Shown piece by piece: positions 1-7,791 of a DNA stretch of 64,000 bases (positions within the stretch are counted from its first letter, which is position 1; each line of letters starts with the position of its first letter). The position numbers and the translations under genes are program-made. Under the pieces are notes generated by a model that was given only the letters and a program-made list of their open reading frames with translations, did not search any database and was not told the DNA's origin. Origin of the DNA: Burkholderia lata (GTDB taxonomy: Bacteria; Pseudomonadota; Gammaproteobacteria; Burkholderiales; Burkholderiaceae); assembly GCF_000012945.1 (NCBI RefSeq), contig NC_007511.1, forward strand, positions 186,001 through 250,000, read 5' to 3'.

Positions 1-834
1 GACCAGCTGAAGGCGAACAACCACATCTTCATCGACCAGCTCACGTTCGGCGACCATGTGGAGAACGACACGGCGACCAAGCTGCCGGTGAAGCTCGCGA
101 TCTCGCTGCTGAAGAACACGCGCGGCCAGATCGACGTGAACCTGCCGGTGTCGGGCTCGCTGTCGAATCCGGAGTTCAGCGTCGGCGGGCTGATCTGGCG
201 TGCGGTGCTGAACCTGATCGCGAAGGCCGTCACGTCGCCGTTCTCGCTGCTCGCGCATGCGTTCGGCAGCGGTGGCGAGGATCTCGGCTACGTCGAATTC
301 GCGCCGGGCTCGTACCAGCTCGACGACGCGCAGCAGAAGAAGCTCGACACCGTCGTGAAGATGCTGACCGAGAAGCCGTCGATCCGCCTCGACCTGATCG
401 GCCGCGTCGATCCGGCGAAGGACACGTCGGGGCTCGGCGATGCGTACGTCGATCGGCTCGTGCGCCAGCAAAAGCTGAAGGACGTGGTCGGGCAGGGCGA
501 GAGCATCGACCCGATGTCGGTGAAGGTCGAGCCGGCCGAGTACAGCAAGTACCTGGCGCGCGCGTACAAGGCCGCCGACTTCAAGAAGCCGCGCAACCTG
601 ATCGGCCTGCAGAAGTCGCTGCCCGACGCCGACATGAAGAAGGCGCTCGCCGACCATGCGCCGGCCGACGACAACGCGCTGCGTGCGCTCGCGCAGCAGC
701 GCGCCCAAGCGGTGCGCCAGTACCTCGACGGGAAGATCGATTCGAGCCGCGTGTTCGTCGTCGCGCCGAAGCTCGATGCGAAGGGCATCGAGGACAAGGG
801 CGCGACGACCCGCGTCGACTTCGGCCTGCAGTAA
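1..834 (+). CDS. DUF748 (AsmA-like) envelope protein, C-terminal part
   Basis: The reading frame is open from the first base of the window, so the gene starts outside it; 277 residues are visible. The text FIDQLTFGDHVEND followed by a stretch on layers and 'PVSGSLSNPEFSVGG' is the typical end of the DUF748 family, large periplasmic proteins of the AsmA/TamB-like superfamily that are held at the inner membrane. The last 150 residues carry an OmpA-like arrangement (QLDDAQQKKLDTVVKML then LIGRVDP and RAQAVRQYLDG), which in this family ends the protein. Function is probably in envelope homeostasis or lipid transport, which is inference. A strong hairpin follows the stop. Confidence 0.85.
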   Translation, partial: DQLKANNHIFIDQLTFGDHVENDTATKLPVKLAISLLKNTRGQIDVNLPVSGSLSNPEFSVGGLIWRAVLNLIAKAVTSPFSLLAHAFGSGGEDLGYVEFAPGSYQLDDAQQKKLDTVVKMLTEKPSIRLDLIGRVDPAKDTSGLGDAYVDRLVRQQKLKDVVGQGESIDPMSVKVEPAEYSKYLARAYKAADFKKPRNLIGLQKSLPDADMKKALADHAPADDNALRALAQQRAQAVRQYLDGKIDSSRVFVVAPKLDAKGIEDKGATTRVDFGLQ

Positions 835-847
835 GCAGGCCATCCGC

Positions 848-890
848 CGCCGCTGCGTCCGTTCATCCGTTCGGACGCGGCGGCGCGTTT
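848..890 (+). terminator. Intrinsic terminator after DUF748 gene
   Basis: Arms 848-861 and 872-885 pair over 14 bp with one G-T wobble, loop of 10 nt, then a short T-rich run. It lies between two convergent genes and may serve both. Confidence 0.7.
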
Positions 891-893
891 CCT

Positions 894-1118
894 TCAGCGC
901 GCGGCGACCGCCGGTTCCACGCGCTTGCCCAGTTCCTTCTTCGCGGCCAGCGGCAGACGCGCGTCGTCCCACTGCGCCAGCCATTCGACTTCCTTCGCCG
1001 TGAACACCTGTCCGTAGTTGCGCAACGCGTACTGCAACGCGTCGACGACGTGGTGGCGAATGATTTCGGGGGTGCGTGCATCGTCCAGCACGAACCGGAG
1101 GGCTTCCAGGGTCGACAT
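894..1118 (-). CDS. Hypothetical protein, 74 aa
   Basis: I do not recognise a family. The 74-residue product starts MSTLEALRFVLDDARTPE and contains a regular helical pattern (HVVDALQYALRNYGQVFTAKEVEWLAQWDD) with no membrane segment or cysteine. The ATG at 1118 is preferred over an in-frame TTG at 1160 because the extra residues would be low-complexity and the ATG is followed by a conserved-looking start. Codon use matches the neighbours, which supports a real gene. It is transcribed alone, converging on the DUF748 gene. Confidence 0.6.
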   Translation of the reverse strand: MSTLEALRFVLDDARTPEIIRHHVVDALQYALRNYGQVFTAKEVEWLAQWDDARLPLAAKKELGKRVEPAVAAR

Positions 1119-1435
1119 ACTCGTGCTCCGGGTCAGGGAAAACCCTTTATCACACGCCAATAGTCGCGCGCCAAGCCGGAAAAAAAATCGTGCGACAGGT
1201 GACGCTGCGGACGATTTGACCGATGCACCGGCGCAGTGCCGGCCGGTGAGCGCGCACGTCGCAACGTGCGCCAGGCCACCTTGCTTTGCGACCGATTCGT
1301 GTCACTTGCGATTGGTTACGTTTGATAGAAAACAGAAAGCCCCGCTTCATGCGAGCGACCCACGGCGCGGCCATATTCTTGCGCGCCTGATGGCAAGTCA
1401 CGCAGTTCAACGTCAATCGATGAGGTGGGGTGATC

Positions 1436-3109
1436 ATGTCTTTCCTTGGTAAGCAGCGGAAGTTGGTGGCGATGGTGGCGGGCGCGCTGGCGCTCGCCGG
1501 CGCGGGTGCGCACGCGGCGCAGCAGGACGGCAACAGTCAGGGCGAGGACCGCGGCCACGCGAACCGCGTCGTGAAGCATGTGCTGCTGATCAGCGTCGAC
1601 GGCCTGCACGAGCAGGATCTCGCGCGCTGCATCGGCGCGAACACGTGCCCGAACATCGCGGTGCTCGCGAAGAGCGGCGTGACGTACACGAATGCCTATA
1701 CGCCGGGCCTGTCGGATTCGTTCCCCGGCCTCGCCGCGCTCGTGACGGGCGGCTCGCCGAAGACGGCCGGCCTGTTCTACGACGTGTCGTACGACCGCAA
1801 CCTGTACGCGCCGGGTGATACGAGCTGTTCGGGCAAGCAAGGCTGGAACGTCGTGTTCGACGAAACGACCGGCATCGATGCCGAGAACGGCGGCGCGCTC
1901 GTTCACCTGAACGGCGGCGGCGCATTCAACCCGCAGGCGATCCCGAACGCGAAGGTCAACGGCAAGTGCGTGCCGGTCTATCCGCACAACTACGTGAAGA
2001 CCAACACCGTGTTCGAGGCCGTGAAGGCCGGCATTCCGAACGCAACCACCGCGTGGGCCGACAAGCACGCATGGGGCTACGACTGGCTGAACGGGCCGTC
2101 GGGCACCGGCGTCGACGATCTGATGCGCACCGAGATCAACTCGATCGACCCGGTGACGAAGACGGACTACACGGACGTCTATTCGCATACCGCGCAGTTC
2201 GACAACCTGCACGTGCAGGCGCTGATCAACCAGATCAACGGCCGCGACTCGACGGGCACGAAGAGCGCGCCGGTGCCGACGCTGTTCGGCGCCGACTTCC
2301 AGACGCTGAGCGTCGCGCAGAAGGCGGTGGTGACGAAGGGCGGCGGCTACCTGGATGCCAACTTCACGCCGAACGGGCAGGTCGCGAATGCGATCACGTA
2401 CGTCGACAACTCGATCGGTTATATCGTCGCGGCGCTGAAGCAGGCGAGCCTGTATTCGTCGACCGCCGTGATCGTCACGTCGAAGCATGGCCAGTCGCCG
2501 ACCGATCACACGAAGCTCGTGAAGAACGGCGACACGCTGACGAAGCTGCTCGAAACGAACAACTACCTCGACCCGAACGGCAACTTCGGCCAGGCCAACA
2601 CGAAGACGGGCAACCTGAACGACGGCTCCGGCCTGGTCGACACGGGCTTCGTGCAGACCGACGACGTCGGCCTGATCTGGCTGCGCGACCGCAACCAGCG
2701 CACGGCCGTGGTGCAGACGCTGAAGGCGAACCTGGGCTGCAACGCGCCGGGGATTTGCGCGGACGGCTCGCAGGCGTACATCCTGTACGGCGCGGCGCTC
2801 GCCGAGCGCTTCGGCGATCCGGCCAACGGCCGCACGCCGGACATCATCGTCCAGCCGAATCCGGGCGTGATCTACACGTCGAGCACGAAGAAGGACGAGG
2901 AGCACGGCGGCAACGCGCCGGACGACAGCCACCTCGGCCTGCTCGTGTCGTATCCGGGCCTGCATCGCGCACGCACGGTGACCGACACGGTCGGCACGAA
3001 GCAGGTCGCGCCGACGATCCTCGGGCTGCTCGGCGCGAACCCGCGCCTGCTGCATGCCGTGGTGGCCGAGAATACCGGCGTGCTGCCGGGGCTCGGTATC
3101 GGTCGCTAA
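1436..3109 (+). CDS. Secreted alkaline phosphatase-superfamily phosphodiesterase/pyrophosphatase
   Basis: A 557-aa protein of the type I phosphodiesterase/nucleotide pyrophosphatase branch of the alkaline phosphatase superfamily. Residues 1-27 form a signal peptide ending AGAHA, so it acts in the periplasm or outside. Metal-site signatures are seen: ISVDGL with D55, the nucleophile region SDSFPGLAALVTGG with S95 as likely nucleophile, TSKHGQSP, and EEHGGNAPDDSH. Substrate cannot be told from sequence. The start at 1436 is chosen because GAGGTGGGG ends five bases upstream; an in-frame GTG at 1430 lies inside that ribosome site. It stands alone, with a GC-rich hairpin (3136-3160, 9-bp arms, no T run) after the stop. 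Confidence 0.85.
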   Translation: MSFLGKQRKLVAMVAGALALAGAGAHAAQQDGNSQGEDRGHANRVVKHVLLISVDGLHEQDLARCIGANTCPNIAVLAKSGVTYTNAYTPGLSDSFPGLAALVTGGSPKTAGLFYDVSYDRNLYAPGDTSCSGKQGWNVVFDETTGIDAENGGALVHLNGGGAFNPQAIPNAKVNGKCVPVYPHNYVKTNTVFEAVKAGIPNATTAWADKHAWGYDWLNGPSGTGVDDLMRTEINSIDPVTKTDYTDVYSHTAQFDNLHVQALINQINGRDSTGTKSAPVPTLFGADFQTLSVAQKAVVTKGGGYLDANFTPNGQVANAITYVDNSIGYIVAALKQASLYSSTAVIVTSKHGQSPTDHTKLVKNGDTLTKLLETNNYLDPNGNFGQANTKTGNLNDGSGLVDTGFVQTDDVGLIWLRDRNQRTAVVQTLKANLGCNAPGICADGSQAYILYGAALAERFGDPANGRTPDIIVQPNPGVIYTSSTKKDEEHGGNAPDDSHLGLLVSYPGLHRARTVTDTVGTKQVAPTILGLLGANPRLLHAVVAENTGVLPGLGIGR

Positions 3110-3135
3110 GCAACGCAACGCGACGCCGAAGGATT

Positions 3136-3160
3136 GCCCGCCGCCGGTTGCGCGGCGGGC
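3136..3160 (+). terminator. GC hairpin after phosphodiesterase gene
   Basis: Nine-base arms GCCCGCCGC / GCGGCGGGC with a 7-nt loop between two convergent genes. There is no T run, so it may be a weak or factor-dependent terminator. Confidence 0.4.
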
Positions 3161-3193
3161 GCGATTGCGCGCTGCGCGAGGTGCTGCTCGCGT

Positions 3194-4339
3194 CTACTTC
3201 GCGAACAGCACCGGCATCATCTGCAGTGCGCAATCGTGCATGCGTTTGCCGATCGCCTGTACGTCCGGCTCGTCCCGCGCCATGAGCGAATCGCCCGCGC
3301 GTTTCATCGCCGCGTAGCTGCCGCGCATCGCCGCATACAACGGGATCGGCGACGTGGCGCCGGGGCCGGGCCCCTCGAAATAGCCGGTGGCGGCGAGTTC
3401 GCCCAGGTAGTAGGTGTACAGCGCGCCGACGTGGTTCGCCTGCAGCCACGTCATCAGCTGGATCCGCCGGTAGACCGACACGAGGTCGTCTTTCGGGCGC
3501 GAGCCGAGCGCGACGAAGATCTGCAGCCGCGCGAGCCAGTTGCCCTTGCGCGCGGCCTCGACGAGCGCCGTCCACTGCGCGGGCGTCGTCGAGCCCGGTT
3601 CGCGCAGGCTGCTCATGTAGTCGATCACGGCCTGCTGGTCCGGTGCCGGGCCGATCTGGTCGGGCGACCTGCACACGAAGCGGGACACGTCGATGTCGGC
3701 GTCGCCGAGATTGTCGAGCTCGTGCTTGATCTTGCCGTACACGTCGTCGAGCTGTTTCTGGACGTCGTCCTTCGACCATTCGGCCGGCAGTGGGCCCAGC
3801 CACACGAGTTCGTCGTCATGGGCAGCCGCGGCCGCGCGGTAACGGGCGAGCGCGGCATCACGGCGCTTGGCGGCGGCGGCCTGCTCGGTGCGTGCGTCGT
3901 CGGCCATGCGCTGCCGGACCAGGTTGACGGCGTCGGTCAGCTTCGCGCAGCGGGCGAAGGCGTCGTCGCGGTGCGTCCAGCACGCGTTGTCGACCGTGTA
4001 GATCCAGCGGGTGTTGACGGTCTCCAGTACATAGTGCGTCTCGCCTGCCTGCCGTGCGATGGCGGCACGGCCCTTGTCGTCGGTCACGCCCTCGGCCAGC
4101 ACCTTGCCGTCGTGCGTGGTCCAGCTGTACGGCTCGCTGCTCAGCGGTATTTCGCTGCCGCTGTCGCGGGTCAGGTTGATCGCGTAGTGCGTCGTCGGCT
4201 TCGTCTCGGCGTGCGCGATGCCTACGGCGGCGAGGGCGGCGAAGGCGGCGAGCGCGACCGCCGCGCAGCGATGCCGGGTTGTCTTCGGGTGCGGGATGGC
4301 GGGCCGCGTGCGGCCGCGGTGTGACGACGGGGTGTTCAT
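3194..4339 (-). CDS. Exported hypothetical protein, 381 aa
   Basis: No family recognised. The N-terminus has a long basic region followed by a hydrophobic stretch and AHA (about residue 44), a probable Tat-less signal peptide, so the product is periplasmic. The middle (about 140-190) is a charged, alanine-rich helical segment likely to be a coiled coil, and the last third has several tryptophans and tyrosines (LQANHVGALYTYYLGELAATGYFEGPGPG) plus paired cysteines. The ATG at 4339 follows GAGAGAGGGCA, a good ribosome site; an upstream in-frame ATG at 4456 lacks one. It is divergent from the Pmp3-like gene. Confidence 0.7.
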   Translation of the reverse strand: MNTPSSHRGRTRPAIPHPKTTRHRCAAVALAAFAALAAVGIAHAETKPTTHYAINLTRDSGSEIPLSSEPYSWTTHDGKVLAEGVTDDKGRAAIARQAGETHYVLETVNTRWIYTVDNACWTHRDDAFARCAKLTDAVNLVRQRMADDARTEQAAAAKRRDAALARYRAAAAAHDDELVWLGPLPAEWSKDDVQKQLDDVYGKIKHELDNLGDADIDVSRFVCRSPDQIGPAPDQQAVIDYMSSLREPGSTTPAQWTALVEAARKGNWLARLQIFVALGSRPKDDLVSVYRRIQLMTWLQANHVGALYTYYLGELAATGYFEGPGPGATSPIPLYAAMRGSYAAMKRAGDSLMARDEPDVQAIGKRMHDCALQMMPVLFAK

Positions 4340-4493
4340 TGCCCTCTCTCTCCGTTGTTGTTCTGGTCGTGCTTCGTTTGACGACGCGCGAGTGTAGCAG
4401 GCGGGTATCGCGACGGACGGCTTGAATTCTGCCGCCCGCACCGGCATATTCGCCACGCATCACCCGTTCAACGACGCACCGAGAGGTTTGTCC

Positions 4494-4688
4494 ATGCGCC
4501 TTCTGCTTGCCCTGCTGCTGCCGTGGTTCCAGTTCTTCACGATCGGCCGCCCGATCGCCGGGATCATCTGCCTGATCCTGCAAATCACGATCGTCGGCTG
4601 GCTGCCGGCCGCGATCTGGTCGGTGTATGCGCTGAGCCAGTACAAGACCGATCGGAAGATCGAGGCAGCGCTGCGCGAGCGGCGCTGA
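4494..4688 (+). CDS. YqaE/Pmp3 family membrane peptide
   Basis: A 64-aa two-helix membrane peptide of the Pmp3/YqaE (UPF0057) family, known in other organisms as a stress-induced modulator of membrane potential. Diagnostic features are an N-terminal hydrophobic segment, the turn FTIGRPIAGIICLILQ and a second segment GWLPAAIWSVYAL followed by a basic tail. It departs from the family consensus at the N-terminus, where the usual acidic residue is missing. The ATG at 4494 has GAGAGG eight bases upstream. Confidence 0.75.
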   Translation: MRLLLALLLPWFQFFTIGRPIAGIICLILQITIVGWLPAAIWSVYALSQYKTDRKIEAALRERR

Positions 4689-4727
4689 CGCAATCGGCAA
4701 CGCCGGACGTCGCCCGCGCGGCGCGGA

Positions 4728-5633
4728 TTACTGCGGCGGCGCCCCCTCCAGCGCCTCCGCCCGCGCGAACAGCCAGTCGACGAACGTGCGCAGCGACGGA
4801 TCGTCGTCGTCGCGATACAGGCAATGAAACGGCGGCCCTTCCAGGTGGACTTCCGGAAACAGCGCGACGAGCCGCCCGTGCTCGATGTCGTCGCGCACCA
4901 CCGCGCGTGGCGCGAGGCATACGCCGAGCCCACTCGCGGCGGCCTTGGTCATCAGGAAGAACTCACGATAGAACGGCCCGCGCAGCGTCTCGGTGACGGC
5001 CGAGCCCGCCTGGTGGAACCAGTATTGCCACGCCTGCGGCATGCCCGCGTAATGCAGCAGCGGCGCGTTGCGCAGGTCGGCCGGCGTACGCGCCTGTTCG
5101 AGCACCGGGTGGCCGGGCGCGCACACCGGCACCGCGACGGTCGCGAGCAGCGGCCGCGACACGAATCCCTTGCGGCGCAGCTCCGGCGTATAGCGGCGGA
5201 CCACGATGTCGCAGGTTTCGTCGAACTGGTCACGCTCGTTGTCGGGCGTCGTGACGAGTTGCACGTCGATATCGGGATGCTCGGCCTGGAACGCGGCCAG
5301 TTGCGTGAGCAACCATCCGTGCGAGAAAGACACCGACGCGTTGATCCGCACCGGATGGCCGTCGACGGGTTCGAACATCTGCCCCGTCGCCTGCGCGAGC
5401 CGGCCAAGGCAGCTCGCGACGTCGACGAGGTAATGCCGCGCACGCGGCGTAAGCCGCAACGAGCGTCCGTCACGCTCGAACAGCTTCTGACCGAAGAACG
5501 ATTCGAGCACGCGGATCTGCTGCGCGACCGCGCTCTGGGTCACGTTCAGCTCGTCGGCGGCGAGGGTGAGGCTCTGCAGGCGGCCGGCAGCTTCGAAGCT
5601 GCGCAGCGCGTTCAGGGGCGGCAATCGGCGCAT
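4728..5633 (-). CDS. LysR family regulator (GcvA-like)
   Basis: A 301-aa LysR-type transcription factor. Residues 1-65 hold the winged helix-turn-helix (LNALRSFEAAGRLQSLTLAADELNV then TQSAVAQQIRVLE), and about 90-295 the periplasmic-binding-like effector domain. The phrase PLNALRSFEAAGR and the FFGQKLFERDGR stretch resemble the GcvA subgroup that controls glycine cleavage or beta-lactamase genes, but no such target is next to it. It faces away from the lipoprotein gene at 5733 with a 99-bp shared promoter region; that gene is the first candidate target, by the usual divergent LysR arrangement. Confidence 0.9.
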   Translation of the reverse strand: MRRLPPLNALRSFEAAGRLQSLTLAADELNVTQSAVAQQIRVLESFFGQKLFERDGRSLRLTPRARHYLVDVASCLGRLAQATGQMFEPVDGHPVRINASVSFSHGWLLTQLAAFQAEHPDIDVQLVTTPDNERDQFDETCDIVVRRYTPELRRKGFVSRPLLATVAVPVCAPGHPVLEQARTPADLRNAPLLHYAGMPQAWQYWFHQAGSAVTETLRGPFYREFFLMTKAAASGLGVCLAPRAVVRDDIEHGRLVALFPEVHLEGPPFHCLYRDDDDPSLRTFVDWLFARAEALEGAPPQ

Positions 5634-5732
5634 CGTGAGATCGCGAAGAAAAGCTACACAGTGGGTCAAAAAATGTCGTTTGTGGCGGTCGGGGCGCCTC
5701 CCTATCATGGCGCCGACAGGAGAACACGCCCG

Positions 5733-6425
5733 ATGACGATCATATCGCCACCCGACACCCGGACGACCGGAATTCGCCGCCGTCTTCGCGACCGGCGCAC
5801 GGCGCGACGCGCGATGCGTCGCGACGCAGCGGTGCCGCCGGTGCGAGGCCGCGGCGCGCTGGCGCTCGCCTGTGCCGGACTGTTTGCGGTACTGGCCGGG
5901 TGTGCATCGAAGCCGGAAAACGAACGCCAGATCGGCAGCGGCGGATCGCTGGTGCGCTACAGCTCCAGCCAGACCGAAGTCGACCTGTCCGACAGCGAGC
6001 AGCAGACGCTGCGCATGATGACCGATCGCCGCTATGCGGGTGCGACGCAGGGGCGTGCACTCGACGCGGTGGCCGGCGTGCTGCGCACACAGGGCTATGC
6101 GCCGGTGACAGTCGATCGCGATTCGGGGCTGATCGAGGGCGGGCGCAGCGATACGCTGATCCCGAAGTGGCGGCAATTGCTGCGCGGCGCGCTCAAGGCC
6201 CGCATTGGCGGCTTACCCGCGAAACCGGATCACGAGCGGGTGGCCGCCGTCGTCACGGTTCGCGTGACGGCGGCGCGCGACACGATCGTGCGTGCGCGAT
6301 TCGACCGCACGGTGTGGGACAGCAACGGCGACTCGCGGATGAAGACCATCGTCGAGCCCGATTACTACCAGACCTTCTTCGGCGCGATGGACAAGGCGAT
6401 GTGCACGACATCGTGCGAGCGGTGA
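5733..6425 (+). CDS. Putative lipoprotein, 230 aa
   Basis: No named family recognised. A hydrophobic stretch GALALACAGLFAVLAGC ends in a lipobox with the lipidated cysteine near residue 57, after which the protein is hydrophilic (SKPENERQIGSGG). The C-terminal 120 residues have alternating hydrophobic residues typical of a small beta/alpha fold and end with two cysteines. The N-terminal stretch before the signal peptide is unusually long and arginine-rich; ATG 5814 could be the true start, although the ATG at 5733 has the better ribosome site (ACAGGAGAAC). It sits divergently from the LysR gene. Confidence 0.6.
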   Translation: MTIISPPDTRTTGIRRRLRDRRTARRAMRRDAAVPPVRGRGALALACAGLFAVLAGCASKPENERQIGSGGSLVRYSSSQTEVDLSDSEQQTLRMMTDRRYAGATQGRALDAVAGVLRTQGYAPVTVDRDSGLIEGGRSDTLIPKWRQLLRGALKARIGGLPAKPDHERVAAVVTVRVTAARDTIVRARFDRTVWDSNGDSRMKTIVEPDYYQTFFGAMDKAMCTTSCER

Positions 6426-6560
6426 TCGGCACGCTGGGGCCGACGGCGGGGGCGCAAGGAAGGATCGGGAGCGGAGGGCGCGCAGCCGCCGCTCGGAGCA
6501 TGGGCGCGGATGCCGGCGCGTCGCCCGGTGCATCCGGTCGACGCCGAAGCCGTCGACGAG

Positions 6561-6597
6561 AAAACGGCTGCCGGATCGTCGCTCGACCCGGCAGCCG
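6561..6597 (-). terminator. Terminator of the cio operon
   Basis: On the minus strand a 10-bp stem CGGCTGCCGG / CCGGCAGCCG with a 13-nt loop is followed by TTTT. It lies just after the stop of the DUF2474 gene and ends the cioAB operon. Confidence 0.75.
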
Positions 6598-6603
6598 CTT
6601 CGC

Positions 6604-6783
6604 CTACTTCACCGCAAATAGCGTCAGGTTCATGAAGATCTTGAACGCATAGCCGAGCGTGACGGCCCCGATCACGCCGCCCGCCCACAGGACGACGAAC
6701 CACATCCAGCCGCGCATCCGCGACCGTGGTGCCGTAGCGGGGCGCTCGGCGGAATCAGTGGTGGTAGTAATGCTGGTCTTCAT
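6604..6783 (-). CDS. DUF2474 small subunit of cyanide-insensitive oxidase
   Basis: A 59-aa single-span membrane protein whose start lies inside cioB: ATG at 6783, cioB stop at 6755, a 29-base overlap in another frame. The translation begins MKTSITTTTDSAERP, then RGWMWFVVLWAGGVIGAVTLGYAFKIFMNLTLF, which matches the DUF2474 family found after the two subunits of bd-type cyanide-insensitive oxidases; its relative CydX stabilises cytochrome bd. A good ribosome site (AAGGTG) lies inside the cioB coding region, and the overlap suggests translational coupling. The role in oxidase assembly is inferred from family and position. Confidence 0.85.
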   Translation of the reverse strand: MKTSITTTTDSAERPATAPRSRMRGWMWFVVLWAGGVIGAVTLGYAFKIFMNLTLFAVK

Positions 6784-7762
6784 GGCGCACCTTGCCTCGG
6801 AATACCCAGTAACCCATCGTCGTGTAGGCGATGATGATCGGGAGGATAACCGCTGCGCCGACCAGCGTGAAGGTCTGGCTCGAACGCGGCGCCGCGGCTT
6901 CCCAGATCGTCATCGTCTGAGGAATCGCGTACGGGAACAGCGTGACGAGCAAACCGACGTAGCCGAGCAGCACGAGCGCCAGCGCGAGCACGAACGGGGT
7001 CATGTCATGCCGGGCACGCACCGCGCGGCGCATCCACACCGCGCAACCGGCGACCAGGAACGGCACCGGCAGCAGGCGCCAGAACAGCCCCGAATCGAAC
7101 CAGCGCTGCGCGATGGCCGGATCCTGCAGCGGCGTCCACAGGCTGATTACCGCGATGAAGCCGAGCAGCACGACCGTCAGCGGCCACACGACGCGATGGA
7201 GGCGCCGTTGCAGGTCGCCTTCCGTCTTCGCGACGAGCCAGCAGCAGCCGAGCAGCGCATAGGTCACGATCAGGCCGAGGCCGGTCAGCAGGCTGAACGG
7301 CGTGAGCCAGTCGAACGCGTCGCCCGCGAACACGCCGTCCTTCACGTTGATGCCTTGCAGGAACGCGCCGAGCGCGATCCCCTGGAACAGCGTCGCGCCG
7401 GCCGAGCCGCCGATGAACGCGAGATCCCACAGCTGCTTCGTGCGCCGCGCCTTCGCGCGGATCTCGAACGACACGCCGCGGAAGATCAGGCACACCAGCA
7501 TGAAGATCAGCGGCAGGTACAGCGCCGACAGCACGGTCGAATAGACGATCGGGAACACTGCGAACAGCCCGGCGCCGCCGAGCACGAGCCACGTCTCGTT
7601 GCCGTCCCACACGGGGGCGACCGTGTTCATCATCAGGTCGCGTTCCTTCTCGTCCGGGAAGAACGGGAAGACGATGCCGATGCCGAGGTCGAAGCCGTCG
7701 AGCACGACGTACATGAAGAGCCCCAATGCGATGATCGCGGCCCAGATTACGGTGACGTCCAT
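6755..7762 (-). CDS. cioB: Cyanide-insensitive quinol oxidase subunit II
   Basis: A 335-aa polytopic inner-membrane protein of the CydB family. It starts MDVTVIWAAIIALGLFMYVVLDGFDLGIG, the standard CydB opening, and carries NTVAPVWDGNETWLVLGGAGLFAVFP, the conserved stretch facing the d-type haem region of subunit I. It ends with YWVFRGKVRHEDQHYYH, a histidine-rich tail. Subunit II pairs with CioA to reduce oxygen with quinol electrons. It lies 29 bases after cioA and overlaps the DUF2474 gene, so the three form one transcription unit. The start codon follows a weak ribosome site, which is common in coupled genes. Confidence 0.95.
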   Translation of the reverse strand: MDVTVIWAAIIALGLFMYVVLDGFDLGIGIVFPFFPDEKERDLMMNTVAPVWDGNETWLVLGGAGLFAVFPIVYSTVLSALYLPLIFMLVCLIFRGVSFEIRAKARRTKQLWDLAFIGGSAGATLFQGIALGAFLQGINVKDGVFAGDAFDWLTPFSLLTGLGLIVTYALLGCCWLVAKTEGDLQRRLHRVVWPLTVVLLGFIAVISLWTPLQDPAIAQRWFDSGLFWRLLPVPFLVAGCAVWMRRAVRARHDMTPFVLALALVLLGYVGLLVTLFPYAIPQTMTIWEAAAPRSSQTFTLVGAAVILPIIIAYTTMGYWVFRGKVRHEDQHYYHH

Positions 7763-7791
7763 AGGTTTTCTCGTATGCGGAAAGGTTGGGC

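Noticed and set aside
1316..3118. A 600-codon minus-strand open frame opposite the phosphodiesterase gene
   Set aside because: Antisense of a gene with signal peptide and metal motifs; arginine-rich and non-homologous.
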